Source: Balneolia bacterium
GTDB lineage: Bacteria > Bacteroidota > Rhodothermia > Balneolales > Cyclonatronaceae
Assembly: GCA_022565795.1 (NCBI GenBank)
Contig: JAIUMA010000010.1
Coordinates: forward strand, 1-64,000
DNA: 64,000 nt
Reading direction: 5' to 3'
Part shown: piece by piece, positions 54,310-62,886 of the stretch
Position numbering within the stretch: the first letter of the stretch is position 1
Layout: each line of letters opens with the position of its first letter
Notes under the pieces: generated by a model
Seen by the model: the letters and a program-made list of their open reading frames with translations, nothing else
What the model was told of the DNA's origin: nothing
Database searches by the model: none
Position numbers and translations under genes: made by a program

Positions 54310-55527
54310 TCAGTTTGGAATCGAAATATGAATCATGGTTCCCTTCCCGGGGGCTGAATCTACAGCAATATTTCCTAAATGCAGTTTAACATATTTTTGG
54401 ATAGTAGTCATCCCTATTCCTGTGGAAGGTTCACCCTCTGTTCCAGGCCTTCGGATTTCGCCACCTCCGCCAAAAAGCCGCCCCTGAAGCTCCGAATCCA
54501 TACCAATTCCGGTATCAGATACTTTAAGAACAAGCATGCTCCCGTCGTCGGAAGTTGACATGGTTAAAAAAACATTCCCTCCCGACGGAGTGAATTTACA
54601 GGCATTATTTAAAAGATTCCCAATTATTTGTTTCCACTTTTCGCCGTCTACTTTCCACATCAGGCTATCGGGGAGATCTGACGTGAAATTTTGATTTTTG
54701 AGCATCATAAAAGGCTGCATCAATGTAATAACTTCTTTGGTTAGAGCAGCAACATCCGTTTGTCGTCTGTTTATGGTAAAAGCCTCATTTTTAACATATT
54801 CGGAGCTTAAGAGCACATTTACTATCCCCAGAATAGCTTCGCCCGAGTCTTCGATAATACCCAGAATCTCCCTGTGTTCATCATTATCTGTCTCCTGTTT
54901 CAAGACTTCAGAAAATCCGATAATACCCATTAGGGGATTGCGCATGTCATGACTCACAATTTTTATGAGCTCATCTTTCTCGCGGTTGTTTTGCTGGAGT
55001 CGATTACGGGTATAGTTCAACTCAAATTGTGAAATAATTTCATCAGCAAGAATCTTAATTGCCCTACGCTCTCTCTTCGTTAGCTTATTAGGCTTATGGT
55101 CTATAAGGCACAAGCTCCCTATGTTATAACCATCGGGCGTTTTTAGCGGAATACCAATATAATACACTATCTTGAGACCACTATTCACGTTTGGATTATA
55201 CTTGAAATACGGGTGCTCGCGGGCATCTTCAACTTCAAGTATTTCGTCCTTCGCTATTGTAAACTGGCAAAAGCTGGCGTTTTTTGGGGTAGTTTTACCA
55301 TCATAACCATAACAGGCTTTCTTAAACTCTTTATCTTCAGTGAGCAGATTAATGAAACCAATCGGCAGATCACAAATCTCGGCTGCCAGCTGTGCCAGCC
55401 TGTTAAAGGATTCTTCCTGCTCCGGCTCGGAGTCCAGCCTCTCGTATCTTTTAAGCGCTTCTACCCTTTCCTTTTCGTGCTCCAATACCGGAAAAGGGGC
55501 AAAATCAAGCCATTCATCTCTGTTCAT
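54310..55527 (-). CDS. GAF-domain sensor histidine kinase
   Basis: The 405-residue protein has an N-terminal GAF domain (about 35-165, with FCQFTIAKDE and IGSLCLID), no transmembrane helix, then a HisKA domain with phosphoacceptor His193 (IVSHDMRNPLMGIIGF) and an HATPase domain: N box GNLLNNACKF (303-312), G1 SDTGIGM (337-343) and a G2 region STGIGMTTIQKYV (368-380). It should sense a cytoplasmic ligand or redox state and phosphorylate the next-encoded response regulator. It is the first gene of the minus-strand unit and divergent from the YaiO-like gene. Confidence 0.93.
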   Translation of the reverse strand: MNRDEWLDFAPFPVLEHEKERVEALKRYERLDSEPEQEESFNRLAQLAAEICDLPIGFINLLTEDKEFKKACYGYDGKTTPKNASFCQFTIAKDEILEVEDAREHPYFKYNPNVNSGLKIVYYIGIPLKTPDGYNIGSLCLIDHKPNKLTKRERRAIKILADEIISQFELNYTRNRLQQNNREKDELIKIVSHDMRNPLMGIIGFSEVLKQETDNDEHREILGIIEDSGEAILGIVNVLLSSEYVKNEAFTINRRQTDVAALTKEVITLMQPFMMLKNQNFTSDLPDSLMWKVDGEKWKQIIGNLLNNACKFTPSGGNVFLTMSTSDDGSMLVLKVSDTGIGMDSELQGRLFGGGGEIRRPGTEGEPSTGIGMTTIQKYVKLHLGNIAVDSAPGKGTMIHISIPN

Positions 55528-55669
55528 AATCTGTTTAAATGCTTAGCGGAAAGTCCATAAGCAACTTCCAAAACCCAACGGCTCCCATTAGCCGACAACC
55601 TTATTTATTCGTATAATATAACAAAACTTTTTTGTTAATTGATTCTAATTCTTCTGTCTAAAGAGACCT

Positions 55670-56524
55670 ATGTCTATGAATGATAATAGCTTTGATGCGC
55701 ATAGCCATTCCATGCACATTCTGCCTGCATTTTTTCTGCTCACTTTTCTGATTAGCCTGTTTTCATTTCCGGCTTATTCACAATCCGAAAGTTTTCCAAA
55801 ATGGACAGCAGGCATTTCTCAGCAGGTAGACTTTTTCTCCGATTTTTATGATGAGCAGTACATCACTCAGTTTTCGCTCATTTCAGAGTTTTCACGCTCA
55901 ACATGGATCGCACACGTAAACCAAGGCTATCGTTTCGAGCAATGGGGAACTCAGCTCGAGCTTGAAGCCTATCCGCAGCTTGGCGATGGCATTTATGCGC
56001 TTATTAATTACGCATATTCCCCCGATGATATCTTCCCTGAACACAGAGCAGGATTTGAGCTTTTTGCATCTGTGCCTCCCCGTAGTGAAGTTTCTTTGGG
56101 TTTCAGGTATCTGGACTTCCGTGGCAATGCTCAAAGCCTGATTTTCACCGGAGCGCTTACGCACTACTGGAACAGCTATATGTTTACTCTGAGGCCCTAT
56201 TATACCATGACAGACCTGGGCGACGGACAGACACTAACCCTCTTGGCGCGCCGTTTCTTCAATCTCGAGCGCAGCTACATCCAGCTTTTCGGGGGCTTTG
56301 GTACCACAACTGAAGACATCATCCTTCAACTTGTTGATGGTGCTTTCCAAGAAGATGTGCTTCTTCTCAAGTCTCAACAGCTATTACTATCCGGTCGTTT
56401 TCACCTGAGCAACCGTTGGTATCTTACGGCTGAAACCGGACTTATTCGCCAGGAACTGGGCTTCGATCCTGATAACTACGTAAATAACTACCGCGTAAAA
56501 GCCGGCTTCTACTTCCGGTTCTGA
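55670..56524 (+). CDS. YaiO-like outer-membrane beta-barrel protein
   Basis: The 284-residue protein has a signal peptide ending near FPAYSQS (a charged N-terminal tail precedes it; an inner ATG at 55712, MHILPAFF, is an alternative start). The mature part has about twelve amphipathic strands with aromatic ends and closes with the strand YRVKAGFYFRF, whose terminal Phe is the BAM recognition residue. Its size and pattern (WIAHVNQGYRFEQWGTQLELEAYPQLGDGIYALINYAYS) fit the YaiO family. It is divergent from the histidine kinase and probably exports or anchors the polysaccharide of that locus; this is inference. Confidence 0.82.
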   Translation: MSMNDNSFDAHSHSMHILPAFFLLTFLISLFSFPAYSQSESFPKWTAGISQQVDFFSDFYDEQYITQFSLISEFSRSTWIAHVNQGYRFEQWGTQLELEAYPQLGDGIYALINYAYSPDDIFPEHRAGFELFASVPPRSEVSLGFRYLDFRGNAQSLIFTGALTHYWNSYMFTLRPYYTMTDLGDGQTLTLLARRFFNLERSYIQLFGGFGTTTEDIILQLVDGAFQEDVLLLKSQQLLLSGRFHLSNRWYLTAETGLIRQELGFDPDNYVNNYRVKAGFYFRF

Positions 56525-56980
56525 TTACAATCCCATCTCTTCGAGGATATCATTCCCGGGCCCAACCTCAATATCCATGCCCGATTGCGCATAAACAGCT
56601 ACACCGTTTAGCATCCCCGGTGTGAACCTCATGTTGTATACATTTTCCATGATGACTAAATCAACCTGCTCATCACCGGAGCTCTCTGTTACGACAATAT
56701 TTTTTGGTTTCCCCTCCGGAGTTATCACATATTCGACACTTGAGGTGCCGGAAAACCCTACTCGTGCCAGCCTTCTGTTATTCTCGCGCATTTCTTCTAA
56801 ACCAAATTCATTGTAGTTCACGCGAGGAGGTTCGTCCAGCTCTTCAGATGAAAAAACATAGACATCAGGGGGCAAAACGGGAAAATCTTCAGGTTGCATA
56901 GTCGAACTACTCATGCATGAAGTTAAAACAAAACATAGCACCAACAGGGCTAACAGTCGTCTGAAATACGGGTAAATCAT
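56525..56980 (-). CDS. Second TonB C-terminal-domain lipoprotein
   Basis: The 151-residue protein has a lipobox-like VLTSC at the end of its signal peptide. The body has a degenerate TonB-type domain (FSGTSSVEYVITPEGKPKNIVVTESSGDEQVDLVIMENVYNMRFTPGMLNGVAVY). It shares block order with the lipoprotein at 50914-51339 (a V-Y/V-F-x-S strand, TonB domain, NPGILNG versus TPGMLNG), so the two are paralogues. It stops immediately next to the YaiO-like gene and follows the esterase gene at 57018 in the same direction (37 bases), so it could belong to either neighbour unit. Confidence 0.75.
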   Translation of the reverse strand: MIYPYFRRLLALLVLCFVLTSCMSSSTMQPEDFPVLPPDVYVFSSEELDEPPRVNYNEFGLEEMRENNRRLARVGFSGTSSVEYVITPEGKPKNIVVTESSGDEQVDLVIMENVYNMRFTPGMLNGVAVYAQSGMDIEVGPGNDILEEMGL

Positions 56981-57017
56981 GATAAATTTATAAGGTTGAT
57001 GAATCTAATTTCGGACT

Positions 57018-57959
57018 TTAGCTTCCGAATACGTTAAGTAAAAACAATTTCAAAAAACGGTCGTTCCAGTGCCAGTTATGAGCCGCCTCCGGGTGAAGCG
57101 GTACTCTGTTAAATCCAGCTATAATTGATTTTTCTCTTAGCAGCGCTGTAAAATACTTGCAGCGGTCCAGATTTCCTGAGTCGCCGTCGGTAGCTGCGCT
57201 TCGGATCCAGAACATAGTCTCCTGCATCTCTTCAAGTGCGATTGGGTCGGCATAAGTTATCAACTCGGCAGGATTCCAGTGTGAAAGCTGTTCCGGTGAG
57301 CGGTCTTCAGATTCACCAAGGGCTGCGTTAAGGTAAGGTGACGCCATCCATGTCGAATCGTACTCTCCGGTACGTGTATCGGTCTGGCTGTCGAACATGA
57401 AGAGTCCGTCGTATATACCCGCATGGTCGAGGTAGCCCGGAAATGCTGTGGCCAGTAGCGCTGCCGTATATCCACCAGCCGAGAACCCTGATGCAAGCCG
57501 GAGCCCGGTTTCAAGCTTTTTCTTGTAGCGCGCTTCGATGTAAGGGATCAGGTCATCAATCAAAAAATCCCAGAATAGCCCGCTTCCCATTCCGTCTCTT
57601 GGGTCTCCGGTGGCGCCCATCATGTTAATTCCAAAGCTGTGTAGCTTTCCGTCAAGCGATGTAAGCCCGGGCATCACGGCCATTAGGGGTGGAATCTGCC
57701 CGCTGGTAATAAGCTCGTCGAGGTCTTCGATACTGGTAGAATTCCGGGTATCATCCTCGTCGATATAAACAAATTCACGCTCGTGTCCGCGAAAGAGATA
57801 GAGCAGATGCAGCTCCCTTACGTTTCGGATACCCGGAGGTTCGTAGATAAAAACTGTACGGGAAATTCCGAGAGCCTTCGAACGGAACGGAAGCAGACGT
57901 AGTGCGCCCCTCAGGGAGCTTTTATGCCTCGAAAGAATGTTCCTGTACAGAGGGTTCAT
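57018..57959 (-). CDS. Putative esterase, D-type alpha/beta hydrolase (cluster)
   Basis: The 313-residue protein is an alpha/beta hydrolase of the putative-esterase (esterase D / Fes-like) group. The nucleophile is Ser160 in GFSAGGYTAALLA, in the G-x-S-x-G position; a His294 in AAHNWHWND matches the 'GHSWxxW' catalytic His region. No signal peptide is seen, so it is cytoplasmic. It starts 22 bases after the amidotransferase-like gene and is the last of five tightly spaced genes. It probably hydrolyses or transfers an ester; the substrate is unknown. Confidence 0.85.
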   Translation of the reverse strand: MNPLYRNILSRHKSSLRGALRLLPFRSKALGISRTVFIYEPPGIRNVRELHLLYLFRGHEREFVYIDEDDTRNSTSIEDLDELITSGQIPPLMAVMPGLTSLDGKLHSFGINMMGATGDPRDGMGSGLFWDFLIDDLIPYIEARYKKKLETGLRLASGFSAGGYTAALLATAFPGYLDHAGIYDGLFMFDSQTDTRTGEYDSTWMASPYLNAALGESEDRSPEQLSHWNPAELITYADPIALEEMQETMFWIRSAATDGDSGNLDRCKYFTALLREKSIIAGFNRVPLHPEAAHNWHWNDRFLKLFLLNVFGS

Positions 57960-57981
57960 AGCGATTCAGATGTCGCGGCTG

Positions 57982-58848
57982 TTATCCTGCTACGTTTTCC
58001 TGAACAGCATTTACAAGTTCAGGACGATTGTTTTCCACGGCACGGCGAAGAAATCCGGGAATTACAGATGCGTGAGTCCGTGCGATATAGTTCGGGTCTT
58101 TGAGACCTGTTATGATTTCATCATATTTAGCCACACCAAACTCATCTACAATTTTTGCTTTCTGCTCGGGGGTTGAGAAGTGGTACAACATCCCCTCCGG
58201 ATCTGCCTCCGGATGAAACTGGAGCGCCACCATCTCTTTCAGCAGCCTGATGCCCATCACAGCGCGCTCCAGATCTACATGAGGACGCTCTTTTTCCAGA
58301 CACAGGATTTCAGCTCCCATCTCTTCCATCAATTCTTTCTTTGGCTGGAGCACCTGCCATTCGCGAAAATCAGCGGCATAGAACGGATCACCTAATGTTT
58401 TGAACATGGGATCGCGTTTTCCGGCATCAGTAAGGTGCACAGGATACACGCCAAAAGACTGACTCTTGCGTTCGGTCACTTCAGCAAAACCAAAATGCCG
58501 CGCTACCATCTGGTAGGAGTGACAGATAAACATGGCGTATTTCGGCGGGGTGCGCTTCGCGGCGTTGTAGCTCCAAAGATCATCCAGGAAGTTGAAATAG
58601 TTCTTTTCCCAAGTTTTTCCCGCGCTGTCAAACGGGCTTCCGGGTCCGCCGGTCGATATGTAAATATCGAAATTAAGATCAGGTATTTCACCTTTGGCCC
58701 GGGCGTCGAATACGGTGTATTCTATGGGCACACCGAAGTTAGCTCCCGAGGCGTCTTTCACCAGATTTTTAATACAGCGCATGCCCTGGTTTGGCACGTT
58801 ATCATACAGATCAATGATGGCTGCACGAAGTGGTTTTGCTTGAATCAT
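57982..58848 (-). CDS. Class-I glutamine amidotransferase-like protein
   Basis: The 288-residue protein is a stand-alone class-I GATase domain. The oxyanion region is STGGPGS (65-71), the nucleophile Cys109 sits in MFICHSYQ and the partner His212-x-Glu214 in LQFHPEAD, so the full triad is present. Such domains hydrolyse glutamine to ammonia for a partner ligase, or cleave gamma-glutamyl bonds as in PuuD-type hydrolases. An extra C-terminal helical extension (about 225-288) is unusual. It is 33 bases downstream of the circularly permuted ATP-grasp gene, which suggests that it either feeds ammonia to it or trims its product. Confidence 0.9.
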   Translation of the reverse strand: MIQAKPLRAAIIDLYDNVPNQGMRCIKNLVKDASGANFGVPIEYTVFDARAKGEIPDLNFDIYISTGGPGSPFDSAGKTWEKNYFNFLDDLWSYNAAKRTPPKYAMFICHSYQMVARHFGFAEVTERKSQSFGVYPVHLTDAGKRDPMFKTLGDPFYAADFREWQVLQPKKELMEEMGAEILCLEKERPHVDLERAVMGIRLLKEMVALQFHPEADPEGMLYHFSTPEQKAKIVDEFGVAKYDEIITGLKDPNYIARTHASVIPGFLRRAVENNRPELVNAVQENVAG

Positions 58849-58881
58849 AACAATTGAATAGTAAAAAGGAATATCGGCTCA

Positions 58882-60255
58882 TCACAGATAACGCGCGATA
58901 AACAGGGGAATACTGCCTCCACCGGCTGTAACATTTGCCAGATTTGTTGGCGATGTGCGGGTGAGGCATCCCCCCATCATAGGTCCGTTAAGATACGGAT
59001 CAAAATCGATAACTGTGCTTACCGATTCCCATTTTCCGTTAACGGGCAATAGAAAAGGCTCGCGGCCGATCTCAATTGCTTCCTGCACAACGTAGTCGAG
59101 CTGAAGCGCATGATTAATAGCGGTCTCCCAGGTATCCTGCGACTCCTGAAACCCAAGCACTACTCCATGGCCGCCGTAGTCGTCGTTGGGCTTCATGATG
59201 AAACGATTTTTGTTTCTTCGAATGAGCTCCAGCAGGTCCACATTGGCGCCTCTGTAGCGTGCTTTGGCAGGACGCAATTTCCTGGTCCAGGGAATGTGGT
59301 CCCGAATCGCTTTGAGCTCTGTCTGATTTAATACACGATTGTAGTCGGGATCGGTAAGCAGAGAGAAAATCATTTTCTTATGAACCAGCTTCGAGCGGAA
59401 TGAATTCAAATAACAGGTTTTCTGAGCCCGGTAGCCCTCCAGATACGCCTGGCAATCATACTGAATCTCAAAAAACTCATTCATAAGCAGGCGGCGGTAG
59501 AGAATATCAATCTTTTTGCCGTTTGCGTAAATCCAGCCATCGCGACACTCCAGCTCGCGAGGATCACAGATTTCGGCGTCATATCCGAGTCTGCGTAGAT
59601 AGTCGCGTATAATCACAAATTCCGGATAGGTCGGAACGTCGAGATGGTCTACGATTGCAAAACTTGGTTTTTCAACTTCTCCGCCAAATTCTTCGTGATA
59701 AAGCCTGATCAACCCCTGAAACGTATGCTCCATTGGCGATACAAATCGTACCGGAAACCGCTCCGTGAATTTCTGAAAAACGGGGAGCTGCTGGTATATT
59801 TTGGCCATTTCATGCATATAGCCCACACCGGCCGGCACTTCCGCATTTAGTTCGACGAATCTGAATGAATTATCCGTAAGAAAAGCATCAAGTCTGGCCG
59901 TAGCCGACATCCTGATGATATTCGTTGGAATGGCACAAAGCTCAATCTCGAGTTCGGTTAGCCCCAGCTCGTTCAGCGTCTCGCGGTTATTAAAAAATCG
60001 AGCCGCGATTTTAAGAATAGCCTGCCGAATGACATACACCGTATCCTGAATGTACTGATAGGTCGCTTCACCCATCACCATCGGGCGGAGCGACTCCGTG
60101 AGCGGACGGCCTCCGAAGTTCACACCGTGCTTTTTCTGGAGTTCGAGCAGCATCTGATGCTGCTCGGTAGCTGCAGAAAAGTCTGAGGCTATGAGATGGT
60201 TGTAGTAATCTACAGCCGGTTTACTTGGATTTAGCATTTGGCTCAAGAACTCCAT
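58882..60255 (-). CDS. Circularly permuted ATP-grasp ligase
   Basis: The 457-residue protein has ATP-grasp motifs in permuted order: the magnesium-binding FVELNAE (133-139) comes before the ATP-binding FIMKPNDDYGGHG (352-364) and VVQEAIEI (389-396). In classical ATP-grasp proteins the lysine/glycine loop comes first. This arrangement matches circularly permuted ATP-grasp enzymes related to the synthetase domain of glutathionylspermidine synthase, which join a carboxylate to an amine. The start overlaps the end of the upstream classical ATP-grasp gene by 35 bases (or 17 from the second Met), so translation is coupled. The substrate is unknown. Confidence 0.88.
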   Translation of the reverse strand: MEFLSQMLNPSKPAVDYYNHLIASDFSAATEQHQMLLELQKKHGVNFGGRPLTESLRPMVMGEATYQYIQDTVYVIRQAILKIAARFFNNRETLNELGLTELEIELCAIPTNIIRMSATARLDAFLTDNSFRFVELNAEVPAGVGYMHEMAKIYQQLPVFQKFTERFPVRFVSPMEHTFQGLIRLYHEEFGGEVEKPSFAIVDHLDVPTYPEFVIIRDYLRRLGYDAEICDPRELECRDGWIYANGKKIDILYRRLLMNEFFEIQYDCQAYLEGYRAQKTCYLNSFRSKLVHKKMIFSLLTDPDYNRVLNQTELKAIRDHIPWTRKLRPAKARYRGANVDLLELIRRNKNRFIMKPNDDYGGHGVVLGFQESQDTWETAINHALQLDYVVQEAIEIGREPFLLPVNGKWESVSTVIDFDPYLNGPMMGGCLTRTSPTNLANVTAGGGSIPLFIARYL

Positions 60256-61171
60256 TTGCGGTGAATTGCGGCTTTTTCTTCTTTTCGAGCGCTTTTTCTA
60301 CTGCAAACTGGCTCATATGCTTAACAATCCACTCGAAGTTTTCCACTCCTACCGAATAGTAGTCGGCATCGGGAGCGGGATTCATAAAATCAATGGCATA
60401 CGGGATTCCGTCGCGCACGGCAAACTCAACGGTATTCATATCGTAGCCCAGCGCTTTGCAAAGAGCAAGGACATCACGCTCCATTTTCTTAAATAGCTTT
60501 GCCGGAATCGGATCTTTCGAAACGTCGTAATAGCGGCGATGCGGCTCAGCATCAGGGTTGTACCGCATGATTTGCGTGTATTTCTGACCAATACCATAGC
60601 AGCGGTAGTAATCCTCGAACTCAATACCTTCCTGCAGCATCATGCAGTCGGTTCCGGATTCGTTGTACGCTTCAAAAAACTCATGCTTATTGCGACACTT
60701 GGTAACTGCGCGCCAGCCACCACCGTCAAATGGCTTCAAAAAGGATGGGAATCCTACGTAATCGAAGGTTTTCTCCCAGTCGATTGGAAACTTCAGATTA
60801 CGGAAAGAGTTAGATTCTGTATTTGGCGGATGCTGATTATGTGGCAGAATCGCCGTCTTGGGCACCGCAACGCCCGCCTGCTCAGCTATGATGTTATCTA
60901 TGAATTTGTCGTCGGCACTCCACCAGAATGGATTGTTGATGACGTAGGTGCCTTTAAGCGAAGCCCATTTGAGATACGAGCGGTAAAATGGCACCTCATG
61001 GGAAATCCGGTCGATGATTACATCATAGCCGGGATCTTCATCCATGTTGATGGTTTCGAGCTGCAGAAATTCTGCTTTAATATTCTTAGAACCATATTCC
61101 TTGTTGATGTTGTGCACAAGAGCATCGGGGAATGTTGTTTCCATGCCCCTTAATACGCCAATTTTTTTCAT
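60221..61171 (-). CDS. Classical ATP-grasp ligase (RimK/Ddl-like)
   Basis: The 316-residue protein has the normal ATP-grasp order: an N-terminal preATP-grasp domain (DVIIDRISHEVPFYRSYLKWA), a DKF motif at 88-90, the ATP lysine and glycine loop FLKPFDGGGWRAV (144-156), the hinge MMLQEGIEFEDY (177-188) and the metal-binding IDFMNPAPDAD (260-270). It resembles RimK / D-Ala-D-Ala-ligase-type carboxylate-amine ligases. It makes a pair with the permuted ATP-grasp protein encoded next, overlapping by 35 bases. A possible product is a two-step amide-linked metabolite or peptide tag. Confidence 0.88.
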   Translation of the reverse strand: MKKIGVLRGMETTFPDALVHNINKEYGSKNIKAEFLQLETINMDEDPGYDVIIDRISHEVPFYRSYLKWASLKGTYVINNPFWWSADDKFIDNIIAEQAGVAVPKTAILPHNQHPPNTESNSFRNLKFPIDWEKTFDYVGFPSFLKPFDGGGWRAVTKCRNKHEFFEAYNESGTDCMMLQEGIEFEDYYRCYGIGQKYTQIMRYNPDAEPHRRYYDVSKDPIPAKLFKKMERDVLALCKALGYDMNTVEFAVRDGIPYAIDFMNPAPDADYYSVGVENFEWIVKHMSQFAVEKALEKKKKPQFTANGVLEPNAKSK

Positions 61172-61235
61172 AGGTGATTTTCCGTTTAATGATGTTCAGT
61201 TTCGCCCAAAAGGCTGTCTTTTTTTGATGATAATC

Positions 61236-61949
61236 TCAGAGCAGGTGTTTTGCCAACATACCGCGCCATGCCGGCCAGTCGTGAATCACGCCCGGACCCC
61301 AGACGTCAAGGTCATACCAGATTCCTTTTTGGTACAGAATGTGGCAGAATTCACGGGTTGCGTCAAGGCAGATGTCGTGGTCTCCCACAGCAAAGCGCAG
61401 GTCGTTTCTTCGTATTTGCTCCAAATGATTATGATCTTCCATATTGGGCATATAATCGATGGGATTGTTGAAGTAGACGTTGTCGTCGTAATGGCCATCG
61501 GTGAAAGAGCGGATATCGTACTTACCGCTCATGGCAATGATTTTCCGAAACGTCCACGGGTGTTTTAAAGCAAAGTTCACAGCGTGATACGCCCCGAAGC
61601 TGGCACCGGCCGCGATGATATAGCGGTTCGCATTCGCATTGTGGATATACGGTACAACTTCATCGGTGATATACTTTTCATACTGTGCATAACGGGCAAA
61701 ACGTACCCCCGGACCAACGCCTCGGTTATAAAAACTCTCGGCATCAACCGAGTCCACACAGAAGAACTGATTCTGCCCGTTCTGAATCTGATGACCCACT
61801 GTGTGAATCATGTTGAAATCTTCCCATTCAAAAAAACGGCCATTACTCGATGGGAAAACCAGCACGGGCGTACCGGAATGACCAAACACAAGCATTTCCA
61901 TTTCGCGGCCCAGGCTAGGACTCCACCATTTCACATAATTTCTCTGCAT
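61236..61949 (-). CDS. Small esterase-type alpha/beta hydrolase (cluster, first gene)
   Basis: The 237-residue protein is an alpha/beta hydrolase of the putative-esterase group, with nucleophile Ser117 in AAGASFGAYHAVNFAL and His223 in GVIHDWPAW, plus an acidic residue in AVGDHDICLD. It lacks a signal peptide. It differs from the other esterase of the cluster but shares its C-terminal His-Asn/Asp-Trp-x-x-W pattern. It is the first of the five genes, 64 bases before the ATP-grasp gene. An activating or releasing ester hydrolysis is plausible. Confidence 0.86.
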   Translation of the reverse strand: MQRNYVKWWSPSLGREMEMLVFGHSGTPVLVFPSSNGRFFEWEDFNMIHTVGHQIQNGQNQFFCVDSVDAESFYNRGVGPGVRFARYAQYEKYITDEVVPYIHNANANRYIIAAGASFGAYHAVNFALKHPWTFRKIIAMSGKYDIRSFTDGHYDDNVYFNNPIDYMPNMEDHNHLEQIRRNDLRFAVGDHDICLDATREFCHILYQKGIWYDLDVWGPGVIHDWPAWRGMLAKHLL

Positions 61950-62103
61950 CTGCTATTAGCGACTTAATATTAATGAGGTTCAGGATAACACGAACTAATC
62001 TTCATTATAACTACTTTCTGAGTGAATAATAAATCTAAATTCACTGACTGCGCATTTTTTGGGCTTTGTGAGGCGGTGTACTCTTGCGCTAACTCTGATA
62101 TAC

Positions 62104-62886
62104 CTAAAAGTCCTTTTTACGGTAGACTCCGTACAACAGGCCCATGAATGCGCCGATCCAAATTAAAGAAACCAGCACATGCTGTACTTCGGGCGTCGCT
62201 GAAAGCGAGCCGCCGCCAACAAGAGCACTTACGGGGTTTGGAATCAGGCGGTTGAAGTTATATACAGGCAGGTAGTGACTTAAGGTCGTTGGGTCAACCC
62301 AGCGCACAATGCCTTCAACAAAAAGACTCCAGAAAAATATGCCCAAAAAGGACAACGTTGTGCTGTTTACGATTGCATTCAGCAAAAGTGCCATCATCAT
62401 AAAGCCAAACAGATAGAGTCCGAAGCCGGCAAAAAATGCCTGTAACTCCCAAAGCGACGAAACAATGCCGCTGTATTCTTTTTGTGCGATCGTATAGACT
62501 CCCATCACAAACAGAAGAAACATTGCCAGAAGGCTAACAGCCGCCCCGATAATAATTCTTCCGCCGACAAGCTGGTTTCTGCTAACTCCTTCAATGATGT
62601 ACTGTCGCCAGATCCCGTTTATGAGGTCCCGGTTCGTATAGCTCAGCAGAAATAAAATGAGAATGTAAACGCCATAACTGGCCACAAAAATCAGGTATTG
62701 CCAAAGGCTTGAGGCGTTTGGAGCAAGAAATTGGAGTAAATCCATTTGCTGATCTTCGATCTGAAAATCAGCTCGGAGGAAAAAGCCAAACAGCAGCGGA
62801 ATAAAGCCCGCAAAAAGCACCATTGAAATCCAGAACAGCGGATAGGTTTTAAGCTTTAAAAGTTCGGCGTGCATCAATTTTATCAT
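62104..62886 (-). CDS. ABC-2-type transporter permease
   Basis: The 260-residue protein has six predicted transmembrane helices and starts MIKLMHAELLKLKTYPLFW, the typical cytoplasmic lead of ABC-2 permeases. Its start overlaps the end of the ATPase gene by four bases (ATGA), so the two form one transporter. The substrate is unknown. It lies 154 bases upstream of the esterase/ATP-grasp cluster in the same direction, so export of that cluster's product is possible but unproven. Confidence 0.9.
   Translation of the reverse strand: MIKLMHAELLKLKTYPLFWISMVLFAGFIPLLFGFFLRADFQIEDQQMDLLQFLAPNASSLWQYLIFVASYGVYILILFLLSYTNRDLINGIWRQYIIEGVSRNQLVGGRIIIGAAVSLLAMFLLFVMGVYTIAQKEYSGIVSSLWELQAFFAGFGLYLFGFMMMALLLNAIVNSTTLSFLGIFFWSLFVEGIVRWVDPTTLSHYLPVYNFNRLIPNPVSALVGGGSLSATPEVQHVLVSLIWIGAFMGLLYGVYRKKDF

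Noticed and set aside
60539-61153. Plus-strand open frame of 204 codons across the ATP-grasp gene
   Set aside because: It is antisense to a protein with complete ATP-grasp motifs and has no family resemblance.
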